A stretch of DNA of 64,000 bases, from the NCBI GenBank assembly GCA_032207245.1, contig CM063508.1, positions 113,352,302-113,416,301 on the forward strand. Reading direction: 5' to 3'. Position numbers and translations under genes: made by a program. Origin of the DNA: Pardosa pseudoannulata (Eukaryota; Arthropoda; Arachnida; Araneae; Lycosidae). The notes under the pieces were generated by a model. The model saw only the letters and a list, made by a program, of their open reading frames with translations. It was not told the DNA's origin and did no database searches. Each line of letters starts with the position of its first letter. Position 1 is the stretch's first letter. Below, piece after piece: positions 11,700-21,999 of the stretch.

Positions 11700-12426
11700 T
11701 CTGTTTCTACTATTTCTGTATTTGTTTTTCGATCTCTAAGTTATCTTTTGGAGACGCTCTATAGGGTCTAAGTGATATTGGTAACTCCGAATTTAGTATT
11801 ATTCTAGGGGCTTCCATGCGGATGCATCCGACATCATATTTACTTTTAGCAAAAACATGATCATAATCACTCAATAAATTATTCAATTCAATACTTTCAT
11901 TATCAACAGAATCAAAATTATTATTATCACAATGAGAGTTAATACAACATTTATCAATGCTTTCAGAATAAGAATGATTTACAGATTTATTTTCATCTTT
12001 TTCATAAGTTAAGAATATGTAATTACTATAAGAACTTCCTACTGTTAACCTTTTACTAATATTCTTTCCGTTTTGATACACGCAAAAATCTTCAAAATTT
12101 AAATTAAGTTTAAACAATTTAATGCTTTTGCTATTTAAAATACAATAATTAAGAGGAGAATCAATAACGAAAAATGATAAATTATTACAAATTTGACCAA
12201 TTTTAGAGTCTATGTTAATACTTTTAGAAGGCTTAATCTTACCAGCTATCGTGTTTATTGCTATTTTGTTTAAATTTTCATTTAAATCAGTATCATAATA
12301 ATCCAGTTTGTCCGAAATCCTTTTTGGCATGATATTAATGCTTGAACCTGTATCTAATAATACACTCACATTTTTACCATTGAAAACCATCTCAGTTGAG
12401 AACAGATGGCCAATCGTTGAATTTTC
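11700..12426 (-). pseudogene. Truncated pol (retropepsin and pre-RT linker) of a Ty3-like retrotransposon
   Basis: The frame carries a clear retroviral-type aspartic protease signature, LLDTGSSINIM, about 13 residues after the first methionine (start at 12390), with flanking hydrophobic strands. Further on comes the linker that precedes reverse transcriptase, ending ISLRPYRASPKDNLEIEKQI. Stops appear from 11710 and all reverse transcriptase, RNase H and integrase sequence is missing, so the element is cut off at its 3' side. This frame is in the same phase as gag upstream. A single TGA (12427-12429) separates them, and codons between the TGA and 12390 remain open. It would have cleaved the polyprotein during particle maturation; here it is almost certainly inactive. 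Confidence 0.85.
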
Positions 12427-13125
12427 TCAACTATGGTTGTTCACGTAGGGCTGGCGATTTCCACCACCTCTGTTTTGACGAAAGTTGCCCCGGTCATATC
12501 TGTATGAGTTAGGCGTATATTCTCCGGCATGTCGAATCGGCTCTCTCGGCATCTCTCCCCGCTGTGGAAAAGGCTTTACCACACGCTGCGCTAATCTAAA
12601 CCATTCCGAGGTAGAAGAAATGTCTCTCATTAGAAATAATTTTTTCTTTCTTTCGGGTAAACCATCAGTGAGTCCGTCTATTAAATTTTTTGTTGTCAAT
12701 TCGAGTCGTTTTCCGATAGTTAGCTTTTTATTGAAGTAGTCCTTCAAATCTTTGCAGTGAATAAATTTAAGCTCACTAAAGTCGGATAGATTACATGTCT
12801 CCTTCTCAGCAAACAGCTCAATAAATTTCAATTTTATCTGGTCCCAATCAGTAACTTCGATGACTTCTTCTATGAAAACATCTAGGGCCGATCCCTCAAG
12901 ATAATCCGAAATAATATTCACACGGTCTTCATTCGTTAAATCTGCTGTTTTTTTCTCGAAATACTTAAGCCAATTTTGTACATTCACTGGCCCATTAGGA
13001 TCAAATTTCCATAAAGTCCACATTGTACTATTAGTCATCAAACTATTCATCATTGAAGTTCCCTTCGGCTGATCAATCATCGTTTTATCCTCAAAAATCT
13101 CCGCCGATGTGTCGTTGTCAATCAT
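12427..13125 (-). CDS. Gag-like protein of a Ty3-type LTR retrotransposon
   Basis: The frame is 232 codons and starts with ATG at 13125, about 285 bp after the end of the upstream LTR. A central region beginning WKFDPNGPVNVQNWLKYFEK (about residues 39-58) and continuing with many charged helices is typical of the retrotransposon capsid fold. The C-terminus (from about residue 205) is rich in arginine, glycine and asparagine (RGNFRQNRGGG), suited to RNA binding. I see no CCHC zinc knuckle. It ends at a TGA that is in frame with the protease region, so gag and pol were probably one continuous frame or are joined by readthrough. The host genome presumably no longer uses it, since the element is truncated. 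Confidence 0.82.
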   Translation of the reverse strand: MIDNDTSAEIFEDKTMIDQPKGTSMMNSLMTNSTMWTLWKFDPNGPVNVQNWLKYFEKKTADLTNEDRVNIISDYLEGSALDVFIEEVIEVTDWDQIKLKFIELFAEKETCNLSDFSELKFIHCKDLKDYFNKKLTIGKRLELTTKNLIDGLTDGLPERKKKLFLMRDISSTSEWFRLAQRVVKPFPQRGEMPREPIRHAGEYTPNSYRYDRGNFRQNRGGGNRQPYVNNHS

Positions 13126-13410
13126 CGTTGTACCGTAATCTTAAAACATTATCCACAGATGTAAAAAACAAAGTTCGCAAAAGTTCACTAAGTAAATTCC
13201 ACGAAAAAAAAGTTCTCTGCCATAGTAATGGATTCGAAATGCATTGTCGTTTCCCCGAACAAAGTCTTCACGAATATTATGAAAACAGAGTTAATCCTGC
13301 CGGCTAATGTAATCGTCTAGGGACCAACTAGCCGAGAACTTTACACTTAAAAACTCATTTTAAAATTGCCCCTATTATTTTCCTCAGCCCGGGCATGCTG
13401 GGCTGCCAAG
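13126..13410 (-). other. Retrotransposon leader with possible primer binding site
   Basis: This is the stretch between the LTR and gag. Read on the minus strand, TGGCAGCCCAGCATGCCC starts two bases after the LTR end (13408 downward). A TGG-starting word here is what a tRNA-primed element needs, but I could not match it to a particular tRNA 3' end. No coding sequence upstream of gag is convincing. Confidence 0.5.
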
Positions 13411-13696
13411 TGTCCCGCTAACCGTCGTTAGAAAGACGCACATCATTCGTCGTGGCCGAACTTAACTTTTATTTCATACGATAAAATAGCACATAATCCA
13501 GAGACGTCTGAAATTGACGGAGTCAGAACGCTCTCTATCAGTAATAGTAATGCCAACCTTCTGCGAGAGATGGCTAAAAACCCGTGTGTGGGAAAATGCT
13601 GAGCCAAGTGTTTTAATTTCTTATAGAAAGTAACCTTTGACTCGAGCCATCTGCAAAGTGTGGCGTGTCAGAGGAGCATTACTGCTGATCGTTACA
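13411..13696 (-). mobile_element. 5' LTR of the gag-bearing retrotransposon
   Basis: The 286-bp block starts TGTCCCGCTA and ends GATCGTTACA on the plus strand, so it has TG...CA ends. On the minus strand it begins TGTAACGATC, shared with the solo LTR at 1700-2756. A minus-strand AATAAA (13473-13468) lies near its 3' end. It sits directly upstream of the leader and gag in the same orientation. No matching 3' LTR exists in the window, because the element is truncated near 11700. Confidence 0.7.
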
Positions 13697-13931
13697 AATT
13701 TTCATGGGAAAGTTATAACTTCCTAATTAAAATGCCAGTTATATAATTTTCTGTTTTGGGAATCATAGAAAGAGTTTCGGGGTTCGGCTGAAGGAATGAA
13801 AACATCCTCGTTTAAAATTGGATGGCTGGGAAATATGGTTAATATAAAGAGAAGAAATTAAGATCTAGAATAATGAATGGGGAAAAGGTATAATTTTGGA
13901 ATAGGCTTTAGGGCTTAGATATTGATATTAT

Positions 13932-14274
<343 letters not shown>

Positions 14275-14278
<4 letters not shown>

Positions 14279-14916
14279 ACCGAGAGAAACAGATTATGTG
14301 AATATATAATAATACATGTGTTAGAAAGCATTAATTTAATACTTGGAAATCAGTGAACGGTATATCACGCAGGCTATAATTAAGAAGTCAAGCAAAAAGC
14401 TACTTACTAAGAAAAATGTTTAACACTTTCGGTATTCAGAATAGAGCATATATTAATTATTTTTCAGTAATAAAAATGTATTTTTACAGATTGGAAAACC
14501 AAAAATAAAATATTTTGACTAAAAAAGGGTTGAATAATGTATTTTTTTGAATGCGGATATTATTATGCTGTAACGGGAAAAATCTAATTATGGAAATAAT
14601 ACTTTTATTATATAAATTTAGTGCTTGGATTTGTATTTTACCACACTCTAGGTTTTTATTAATATGAGTAGAGATTTAATCAGATAGAGAAGTCAGTACC
14701 ACTGTTCATCGGTGTAGAGTCAGTAACAGTTATAGATTCCTCCTGGCTTTTTATAGATAGCTTATATACCCAGATTCACCTAACAAAAGTTTGTTCTGAA
14801 ATAACTAGATATGATAACGATATACCTGCAAGATACAATATAATACCTGCTATTAATACCTGCAAGAAGAATCGTGTTTGAAAAACGACGTGGAAATTTG
14901 ACTGAAACTTCATATA
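14275..14916. other. AT-rich sequence without recognisable feature
   Basis: No repeat, element end or coding signal was found up to the TTAA at 14917. The 65-codon minus frame at 14780-14977 crosses the transposon edge and is not protein-like. Confidence 0.5.
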
Positions 14917-14920
14917 TTAA

Positions 14921-15488
14921 CCCCTTCCGGTAAAATGACGAGTCTAGCTCGTCATTATCTTTCATTCCATACCGCACAATGACGAGCTACACTCGTCATG
15001 CGATTAAGTTACTGTTAAATATGATAATTAATTTAGTTTAAAATTTCTAGTGTACTGAATTTGGCAACACTTTTATCACTTGTGAAAATCACAAGTCACT
15101 ATTGCATATTGTTTACTTAGAATTTCTTGGTACAAGTCATTGCCAAATTAATGAGTCAGAATAAAAGAAAACCTACTAAGAAATGCCGTGTGTGTTACAA
15201 GAATCAAATTAAAAGTGAGACTACTTGGCGGTGTAAACAATTAAGAATTCCTTTGCACTTTATTTTGAAAAGTACCACTAGCTTGAAGACTGTTATCTGT
15301 ATACCTTATTAATGTTTTGCTTTGATATTTTCTTAATTTTACTGTTTTTGATATTATTTAACACTATGTAAAAAGTGGATTTTAATTAAGAATATGTAAG
15401 AATTGTAAAATGAAACAAGTTTTTTTAAATAAAAATTAAATGGTTATTTCATGCATAGTTTTTCATTATTAAATCATACCGGAAGGGG
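14921..15488 (+). mobile_element. piggyBac-like transposon, internal-deletion derivative
   Basis: The element is bounded by perfect 12-bp inverted repeats (CCCCTTCCGGTA left, TACCGGAAGGGG right) and by TTAA on both sides (14917-14920, 15489-15492), the diagnostic piggyBac target site. Just inside the left end are two palindromes: AATGACGAGTCTAGCTCGTC followed by ATT, and ATGACGAGCTACACTCGTCA followed by T. They may be subterminal transposase-binding repeats. At 568 bp it is far shorter than an autonomous element and keeps only the transposase C-terminus (15127-15312). Confidence 0.9.
15127..15312 (+). pseudogene. C-terminal zinc-binding fragment of a piggyBac transposase
   Basis: The translated frame contains KPTKKCRVCYKN and ETTWRCKQ, followed by IPLHF. 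This matches the cysteine-rich C-terminal domain of piggyBac transposases (CxxC, then a W/F-x-C-x-x-C pair and LH). Here the second cysteine of the last pair is replaced (RCKQLR), so metal binding is probably lost. The catalytic DDD domain is absent. The frame's ATG is accidental and stands in for lost upstream sequence. Its position next to the right inverted repeat is where the end of the transposase gene should be. Confidence 0.78.
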
Positions 15489-15492
15489 TTAA

Positions 15493-15953
15493 TGAAGTTT
15501 TTTCTAATGCTTTTTTGAGATCTGCGAAAAGGATATTTGAAGGTGATTGAAAATTATATTGCTATGCAATTAAACAATCACAGTTCGTTAACTAGACATA
15601 AAATTAAAAATAAATAAACTTAATTGAAATGCCTTATAGTACGATTAATCTAAAAAGGTTGTTGGAGCTATTATTAGACTCTAACAGTGCAAATGCGTTA
15701 ATAAATATTTTATTATCTAAGTTTAATAATTTAATTTGTTCTTAACCTCAAGCTACTTTACTATCTTTATTTTAGATAAGATTTAATCAGGCAGAAGTAA
15801 AATAATGAAAATATTCATAATTTTTAAAGAGATTTATGTTAGAGTCAAACTAAAAAAGTTACAATGTATCTAATACAGGTATAAATAATTTTAATTAGTC
15901 TATTAATTTTATAATGGCTTACACAACAAGCGCAGCTGTTTACGCATTTTGTA
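15493..15953. other. AT-rich sequence without recognisable feature
   Basis: No supported feature was seen. Confidence 0.5.
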
Positions 15954-16100
15954 GGGTTTTGTTTGGTTTGTTTTGGGACGTAATAGTCTAATTTTGTAAT
16001 ATGCAAGCTAATGAGACTGAAATATACAGTATACAGTCGATGTCGAATAGCGACAAACATCTCTGCAGGAACGGGATACGAACCCATGAACTTTCTGGAA
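15954..16100 (-). mobile_element. SINE family B, truncated copy
   Basis: On the minus strand the B-box region reads GTTCATGGGTTCGTATCCCG. The body words GAGATGTTTGTCGCTATTCG and CTCATTAGC follow, then CCAAAACAAACCAAACAAAA. The tRNA-like A box is missing, so the 5' end is lost. It is more diverged than the copies at 6676 and 34650. Confidence 0.65.
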
Positions 16101-17043
16101 GATTTTATTATTATTTTTACTCTAAATTTGTTTGTTTTTTTAATTTTGAATGGTATATTAATTGTCGTTAGAAACAGTTAAACGTTTATTCAGATTGGGC
16201 GACCATTAAGGTATTTAAGCTGGATTCACGCGTATAGTTATATATTCATTTAATAAATCAAAGGTTGTAATTAAGAAATACTATAAGGATGCAATTGGGT
16301 AAATTACTATTTTTTATATAATATTTATATAGCTTATATATAATAATTTATTACCAAAAATAGATATTTCGATATATATAGTACAAATAAACTAGTCTTC
16401 ATTTAAAAAATTTTTGATATATGATAATTCACTGTCGGAGCACGGAAAAGTAAGTTTTACGCTATCTACATTCATACTGACTGTGAAAATGTGTTATGAA
16501 ACTGTCTATTAGGTTAAGTTTTTACAAACTGTTAAAAGCCAAATTTTTATTATTTTTATAGCTGTGAACAAAATTCAATCCTAGTTTCACAAAAATTAAG
16601 TTACACAGTTTAAAAATGCTGTAAAGAACTGTCCTAATCAGTTTTAAGATTAAGTTATTTTAAAACCAACAATAAACAGTGATTCATTAAACAAACTTTC
16701 TTCGTTTAAAATTGTTTACAAATCACAGTTCATCTTTTCTGTCTCTCTTTCGAATTCAACAGCAGTTCGTTCAACATCTTGCCAGTTACCCTTTAGCCAT
16801 TTCTTAATTATTAGTTAAACCGTTTGCCATGCCGTTTACTAAAATGTCCCAGATTTTCAGGAGAGTAGTCAAGTATAATGTGTACTTTTACATATTCTTA
16901 TAACAATTCAGTTTCATTAAATGTCTGTCATTAGAATTTCTGTTTTTCCCCAGAATGTTTCCGATCACAAATAACAAAGCAGTCTATGCGTTTTTTGTTT
17001 TAGTCTTCAATTTTTCAAACTGCATTTCTTCTATGAGTAATAT
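16101..17043. other. AT-rich sequence without recognisable feature
   Basis: No supported gene or element was seen. Confidence 0.5.
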
Positions 17044-17580
17044 ACACTCATGTTCAAAATTCAGAGAATTTCCATAATGTGTCGAATTTTATAAAAAGAG
17101 CTGAAAGAAATGTAAATCCACTGTAAAAGTTGCAAAACTTATCACTACAAAAACTCACAGGTGAGTGGAACTAGTATACCATCTGGCTTTCTATGCACGA
17201 GTGAGAAAACATTCGTGCTAGAGGATTTTTTCACAGCTACACAGCTAGAGGATTTTTTCTTTGAGTAATTCAAATTTAAATTCTGAAAGTACAAATGAGT
17301 AACCACAACGTTTAGATGATGGAATGAGGTGCCAAATAGTGGAGAGGCTAGCAGCAGGCCAGTCTCAAGTCCGAATTTTCAGAGAGTTTAGTTTAACGAT
17401 AATCTTCGTCTGGAACTTATGAAAACAGTTCCAGAAAACCTGATTCAACAAGATAAATAGTAGGCAAGGTCATGCATGTGCTCGGTGACTAGAAAAGATT
17501 TCCATTTATCCATTTTAGCAAGGCGTAACCCTAGTACTACAGCTTATCAGCTTGCATTTTATCAATGCAAGCTGACTACT
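17044..17580 (+). pseudogene. Tc1-like transposon relic, 5' half
   Basis: A degraded transposase N-terminus starts with ATGAGTAACCAC at 17295. With frameshifts and stops ignored it reads MRCQIVERLAAGQSQ, WKQFQKTDS and later LSILARRNPSTTAYQLAF. These match the paired helix-turn-helix DNA-binding region of Tc1-family transposases (consensus RxxIVxxxxAGxS, ...QFxxTxS..., LxxARRNPxxTA). The stretch upstream from 17044 (CACTCATGTTCAAAATTCAG, preceded by TA) may be the left inverted repeat and leader. The catalytic DDE half is missing. The relic joins the repeat at 17577. Confidence 0.72.
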
Positions 17581-17690
17581 TTAACTACTTTTTTGGATAA
17601 TACTAATATTACTTTTTGAAATATTGTATCAATTAATCTTCGACAAAAAAACTGTGGTTAAAATTAGTTCGATAAGTTTGCAAGTATAAT
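17577..17690. repeat. Interspersed repeat, copy 1 (about 115 bp)
   Basis: This segment matches 19385-19498 along its whole length, including GATAATACTAATATTACTTT versus GACAATACTAATATTACTTT, the shared word AATATTGTATCAATT, and a 3' part reading AAAATTAGTTCGATAAGTTT. Differences are few, so the copies are related by duplication or transposition. The family is unknown. Confidence 0.85.
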
Positions 17691-17945
17691 GAATATATAC
17701 ATATCAAATATCATCAAAACCGGTCCAGTAGTTGAGATAATTTACCAAATCTGAATTTTCTATTAGTTTTGAAAATGTGTGTACTAACTATTATTGAAAA
17801 TATATTCCTTATTATCCCCTTTTTGATTAGAGGATGCATGAAAATTCCAACTTGGAAGTTTGCGTGTGTGATGAAGAGACATTATATAAAAAGGTAAAAT
17901 ATTTTTTGATTTAAATGTCTTAAAAAACACTTAGCAACTGCTTCA
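17691..17945. other. AT-rich sequence without recognisable feature
   Basis: No supported feature was seen. Confidence 0.45.
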
Positions 17946-17949
17946 TTAA

Positions 17950-18568
17950 CCCTCTAAGCGGTTCTCCCGTACAATTCCGCCAAACTGATGCTGTCTTCAA
18001 AGCAGTTGTCACGTACAATTTTCGACTTCCAAAAACGTTCCGGGATGTAATGCACATTTCTGCCAGTGTAGGAGGGTCAGGTCGATTGTTTAGAAACTTC
18101 ATCCCTCTTTGACTGACATTTATTGAGGGATGCAGCCTTTTTCCCTGAGACACAAAGACGCTGATAGCTTTTCACGGCTTTGTAAATCTCTATTTCGAAG
18201 TATTTCGATTGCGGTAATAGATGTATCTCTAATTGCATTACCTAAATATATTGGATAACTTTCGTAAAAAAAATATAAATAATTTTCTTAAGAATATTTT
18301 TATTCGTACTTTTAGAATCCATTATTTCTTATGGGATGATCTTTGAGACTTATCGAGCTTTATGTGTATTAAAAATTAACAATCTATAATATCTATTTAT
18401 ATATCTATTTATAACCGGAAGTAAAGGGACAGTAACGAGGGTGGGTTTCCTGTAATCCATTCTAGTCGACATAGAGTGAAGTAAAAAATCATAGAACGCT
18501 TTGGCCATTGACACAATAAATAATATTTTTTGGAGACTTTTTTTAATCGGTGTGTTCCACTCGGAGGG
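17950..18568. mobile_element. TTAA-flanked, piggyBac-like non-autonomous element
   Basis: TTAA lies directly outside both ends (17946-17949 and 18569-18572). The ends start CCCTCTAAGCGG and, read inward from the right, CCCTCCGAGTGG, an imperfect inverted repeat (9 of 12 positions agree). Just inside the left end, AGCGGTTCTCCCGTACAATT (17957) is repeated imperfectly as AGCAGTTGTCACGTACAATT (18001), like a subterminal binding repeat. I found no transposase remnant; the small minus frames at 17920-18153 and 18409-18603 are unrecognised. The repeat ends differ from those of the element at 14921, so it is a separate family. Confidence 0.55.
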
Positions 18569-18572
18569 TTAA

Positions 18573-19384
18573 TACAGTATGAATATGTAGTGGAGGAAGA
18601 CATATTTTTGGGTGGTGTACGGTAAGTTCAAGCATATTTTTAAACCCAGAAATAAAATTTCTCTCCTGTTTACAAACTCTCACAAGCCAATGTATTTTAT
18701 TTACCCGACTTCACCATACAGATGCAAATCAGCTTTGTGTACCCAACTTTTATTCTCTAATAGTATTCTTAAGTTCAAGTCACCTTAGGTAAGTCCTTTT
18801 GTACTTCATACTGAATATTTAACAGTATTTTCATGTTCTGCTATGTCTATTTCATTTCGATAGAACGGTTCTTCTGAATGAACCCATGTCTATTCCTACT
18901 ATACACTAACAATCTTTTGAGGTTCTTAGAAAATGAATAAAGTCACCAGTAGAATCATATTCATAGAAGTGCATCAGTTCTTTTATGTTATTGCAATCAA
19001 TCTCTAACTTCTCTGTGAGAATAAATTGAAGTAATGGAAATGTACCATAAAAATGTGCTTTTTGTAAGAGAAGAATGTTTGTTTGAAATCGGGAGCCAAG
19101 TTGATCGGTGATTCAATAGTCAAGTTCCGATCACGTACCGCATCATTCAGTTCAGTCTGGAAACATTGTGATATAAAATACTCTTACGATTTTAGAAATC
19201 ATCACTAAAGACTTTATAGATTCCAACATATTAGCATTTAACACTTTTCGCCATGTTATATAATATAGCTGAAGGAAGGGGAGAAGGCAGCACTTGTCCA
19301 TGTAGAAAAGCAAATATCTGAAGAATGTATTTATAAATTGGAAATAAAAACACCAGAGATAGCTTTAAAATCACTTTTTAATGT
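18573..19384. other. AT-rich sequence without recognisable feature
   Basis: No supported gene or repeat was found. Confidence 0.5.
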
Positions 19385-19498
19385 CTACTTTAACTAATTT
19401 TTTGGACAATACTAATATTACTTTTTGGAATATTGTATCAATTTATCTTCGACAAATAAACTGTGGCTAAAATTAGTTCGATAAGTTTGCAAGTATAA
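19385..19498. repeat. Interspersed repeat, copy 2 (about 115 bp)
   Basis: Near-identical partner of 17577-17690, in the same orientation and about 1.81 kb away. The flanking sequences do not match, so the duplicated unit ends where the match ends. Confidence 0.85.
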
Positions 19499-21000
19499 AT
19501 AAATAAACTTTCACTATTTATGATTAATACAAGTTGTCACCTTTGAATACTAGAAATTAACATACAGATTGAGAATGATCTATATGTGATAGAAGAAACT
19601 CGAGAATAATACTATTCTTTTATAATAAACAAAAAAAATATGACTTGGGAACAGTTTTTGGTTAAGTTAACATTATGCACTAGTATTATCCTACTAGTGT
19701 GATTTATTTATAATTACAAATATTATTACTACGTTTATTCCTTGAGGCATATAAATTATGCTTAACTTAGGATTTCTATAACTGTAACTAAGAGTAACTG
19801 TATACTAAGAATTGTTTCGTTATAGTTCATATTTATTCTTAAAGATTCGAAGCTTTTGCTCAATTTTATTTAATTATTTCTTGTAAATTTCTAGTAAATG
19901 TTAACATACTTTACTCGTAACAGCATTCAATATATGTCACATGCAAAGGCTCTGATTAGATCATGATTAGTAAACTAATTAATAGTCTAAACATTGCATT
20001 AATACGTTCGAAATTATATTATGATAATCATTCAAATTTCTCAGCGTGGTAGATTTCCACTAACATACCTAATAACTAAAATTACATTTTAGTATAAATT
20101 CTCCTTGAAATTTTTTGAATAAAAATAATACTGTATCTAACCATTTTATTGTGTCTAAAATAGTAAGACAGGAAATAAATGGTATTATAGACTGTTGAAT
20201 GTTTTAAACGATGTTTAAATTTACAATGGTTAATAATATAAAACAATTCCGTTCCTATATGTTTATTAATTCTTTAAAAAATTATGAGAATTGTACTGAT
20301 AATATAAATGAGAAAAAATTAATTTAACAATTCAATAAATTAATACTTTATTGTTAACTCCAATAAAATTCCTTAAATTCTTAAGGCATTTCCACAGTCA
20401 GAGACTTTTGTTATACTTATAATACACTTTAACTATGCAATAAATATCGTAACATGTTTAACAAGAAAGTTAACGTGTATCAAATTCTATCTACTAAATT
20501 TAAATTAGTTGAAACTACTTTTGTTATTTTCTATTCATACATTATAATTTTTCTATTATTTTAAATACTTCAAATTTGCTATGTAAAAGAAAATTTTCTC
20601 TCAGTTTATTTTACTGCTAATTTGCTGCAATAAGTACAGTAAAGAAAAATCATTTTGAGAGGGAAAGTCAAGCTCTCAGATAAAATTACTTGAGATAATT
20701 GCAGAAACTTTAAACACCTTTCTGCAATATTTCATTAAAATTTGAGGAAGTTTATTACTCTTAGAAAAAGTTTTTTTTTAACTTTGCATTAAAAATATGA
20801 ACCTCTAATAAATAATCGGATGACGGATATGAAATTACGTATGAAGCAAAATATTTCAATATAATACATATTCATGAAAAACACTTAAGTGAAGAAAACT
20901 CTATACAGTTTAATCAATTAAGTTTAAAATGAAATAAAACACAGCTTAAATATACATGCCTTGGAGGTATCGTAAACTTTCATTCTTTTTTTAATATATG
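19499..21000. other. Very AT-rich sequence without recognisable feature
   Basis: No transposon end, coding frame or tandem repeat was seen in 1.5 kb. Confidence 0.5.
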
Positions 21001-21064
21001 TATGGTTTACTTTAATTTGATTTGGAGTGATACGGTCTACTTTTTTGCAACACGAGGGCGAATT
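21001..21064 (-). mobile_element. SINE family B, 3' fragment
   Basis: On the minus strand it carries CGCCCTCGTGTTGC, AGTAGACCGTATCACTCC and an AATCAAATTAAAGTAAACC tail. This matches the last 60 or so bases of the family B SINE, with a strongly mutated tail. Confidence 0.65.
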
Positions 21065-21999
21065 AAAATATGTATGAATTGCTGTAGATAATATATAGAA
21101 TACAATATTTATTTGTAAACATCAAACTTAAAATTGAAGCACACAATTTTCATTAATCTATTAATAATACCATTAAATCTGAATTTTTTTCTCAAATATA
21201 CATTGATGAATATCTTAAAACTAAGACTAACATGGACTAACTGTTGTAAAACGAGTATGAAATTTAAAAAAACTTTGAATATTGCAAATTGCCTTCATTA
21301 TTAAACAAATATCATTTTTGATATTACAGGATTCTATTTATATAAAAGAAATAACTTCGTGGTAAGATACTTATTTGGTATTACATGTAAATACTGTAAA
21401 ATGAAGTTCTATAATAAATAGAACTATTATAGAACTTCAGTGGATATACTTACATTTATGTCCAAGGCTCGAAGAGTCATAACACTTGGGAGATTCTTCA
21501 TAGGATCTAACTTCTTTAAAAAATAAAACAGTAGAGGAGAAACATAAAAATTCTAAAAAGTATTTTTTTAACTGTTCTTACAAAGCAACGCTAGGCAGTA
21601 AATAATTAGGCAATAAAGTAAAACCCACGAAGTTTTAAAGATGATTCTAATTTGTGAAACGCTGGTCTGTTAGTTTGTTAACTTTTCAAAAATGTTTTTA
21701 CGTCTATAAGCTGAATTTATATATAAAATGATTTCCTTACATGTAAATTGAGTTTCAATAACGCAAATTAGAAAACATTTTTTTTTAATGAAAATAAAAT
21801 TGAAAAAATATTTTGAGGAAAACATAATGGGATTTATTTAGTTTTATTTAGTTCTAGTCGATATTATGCTCTCTCTATTACTATTGTACATGATTACATT
21901 AAAATAAACACCGTGCAAGCTTTCAAAATGCTCTTAAATGTTACTGAAAATTCAGCTAGATTGCAAAACTCGTCTAAACAGTTATTAAACATTCAATCG
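21065..21999. other. AT-rich sequence without recognisable feature
   Basis: No supported feature was seen. Confidence 0.5.
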
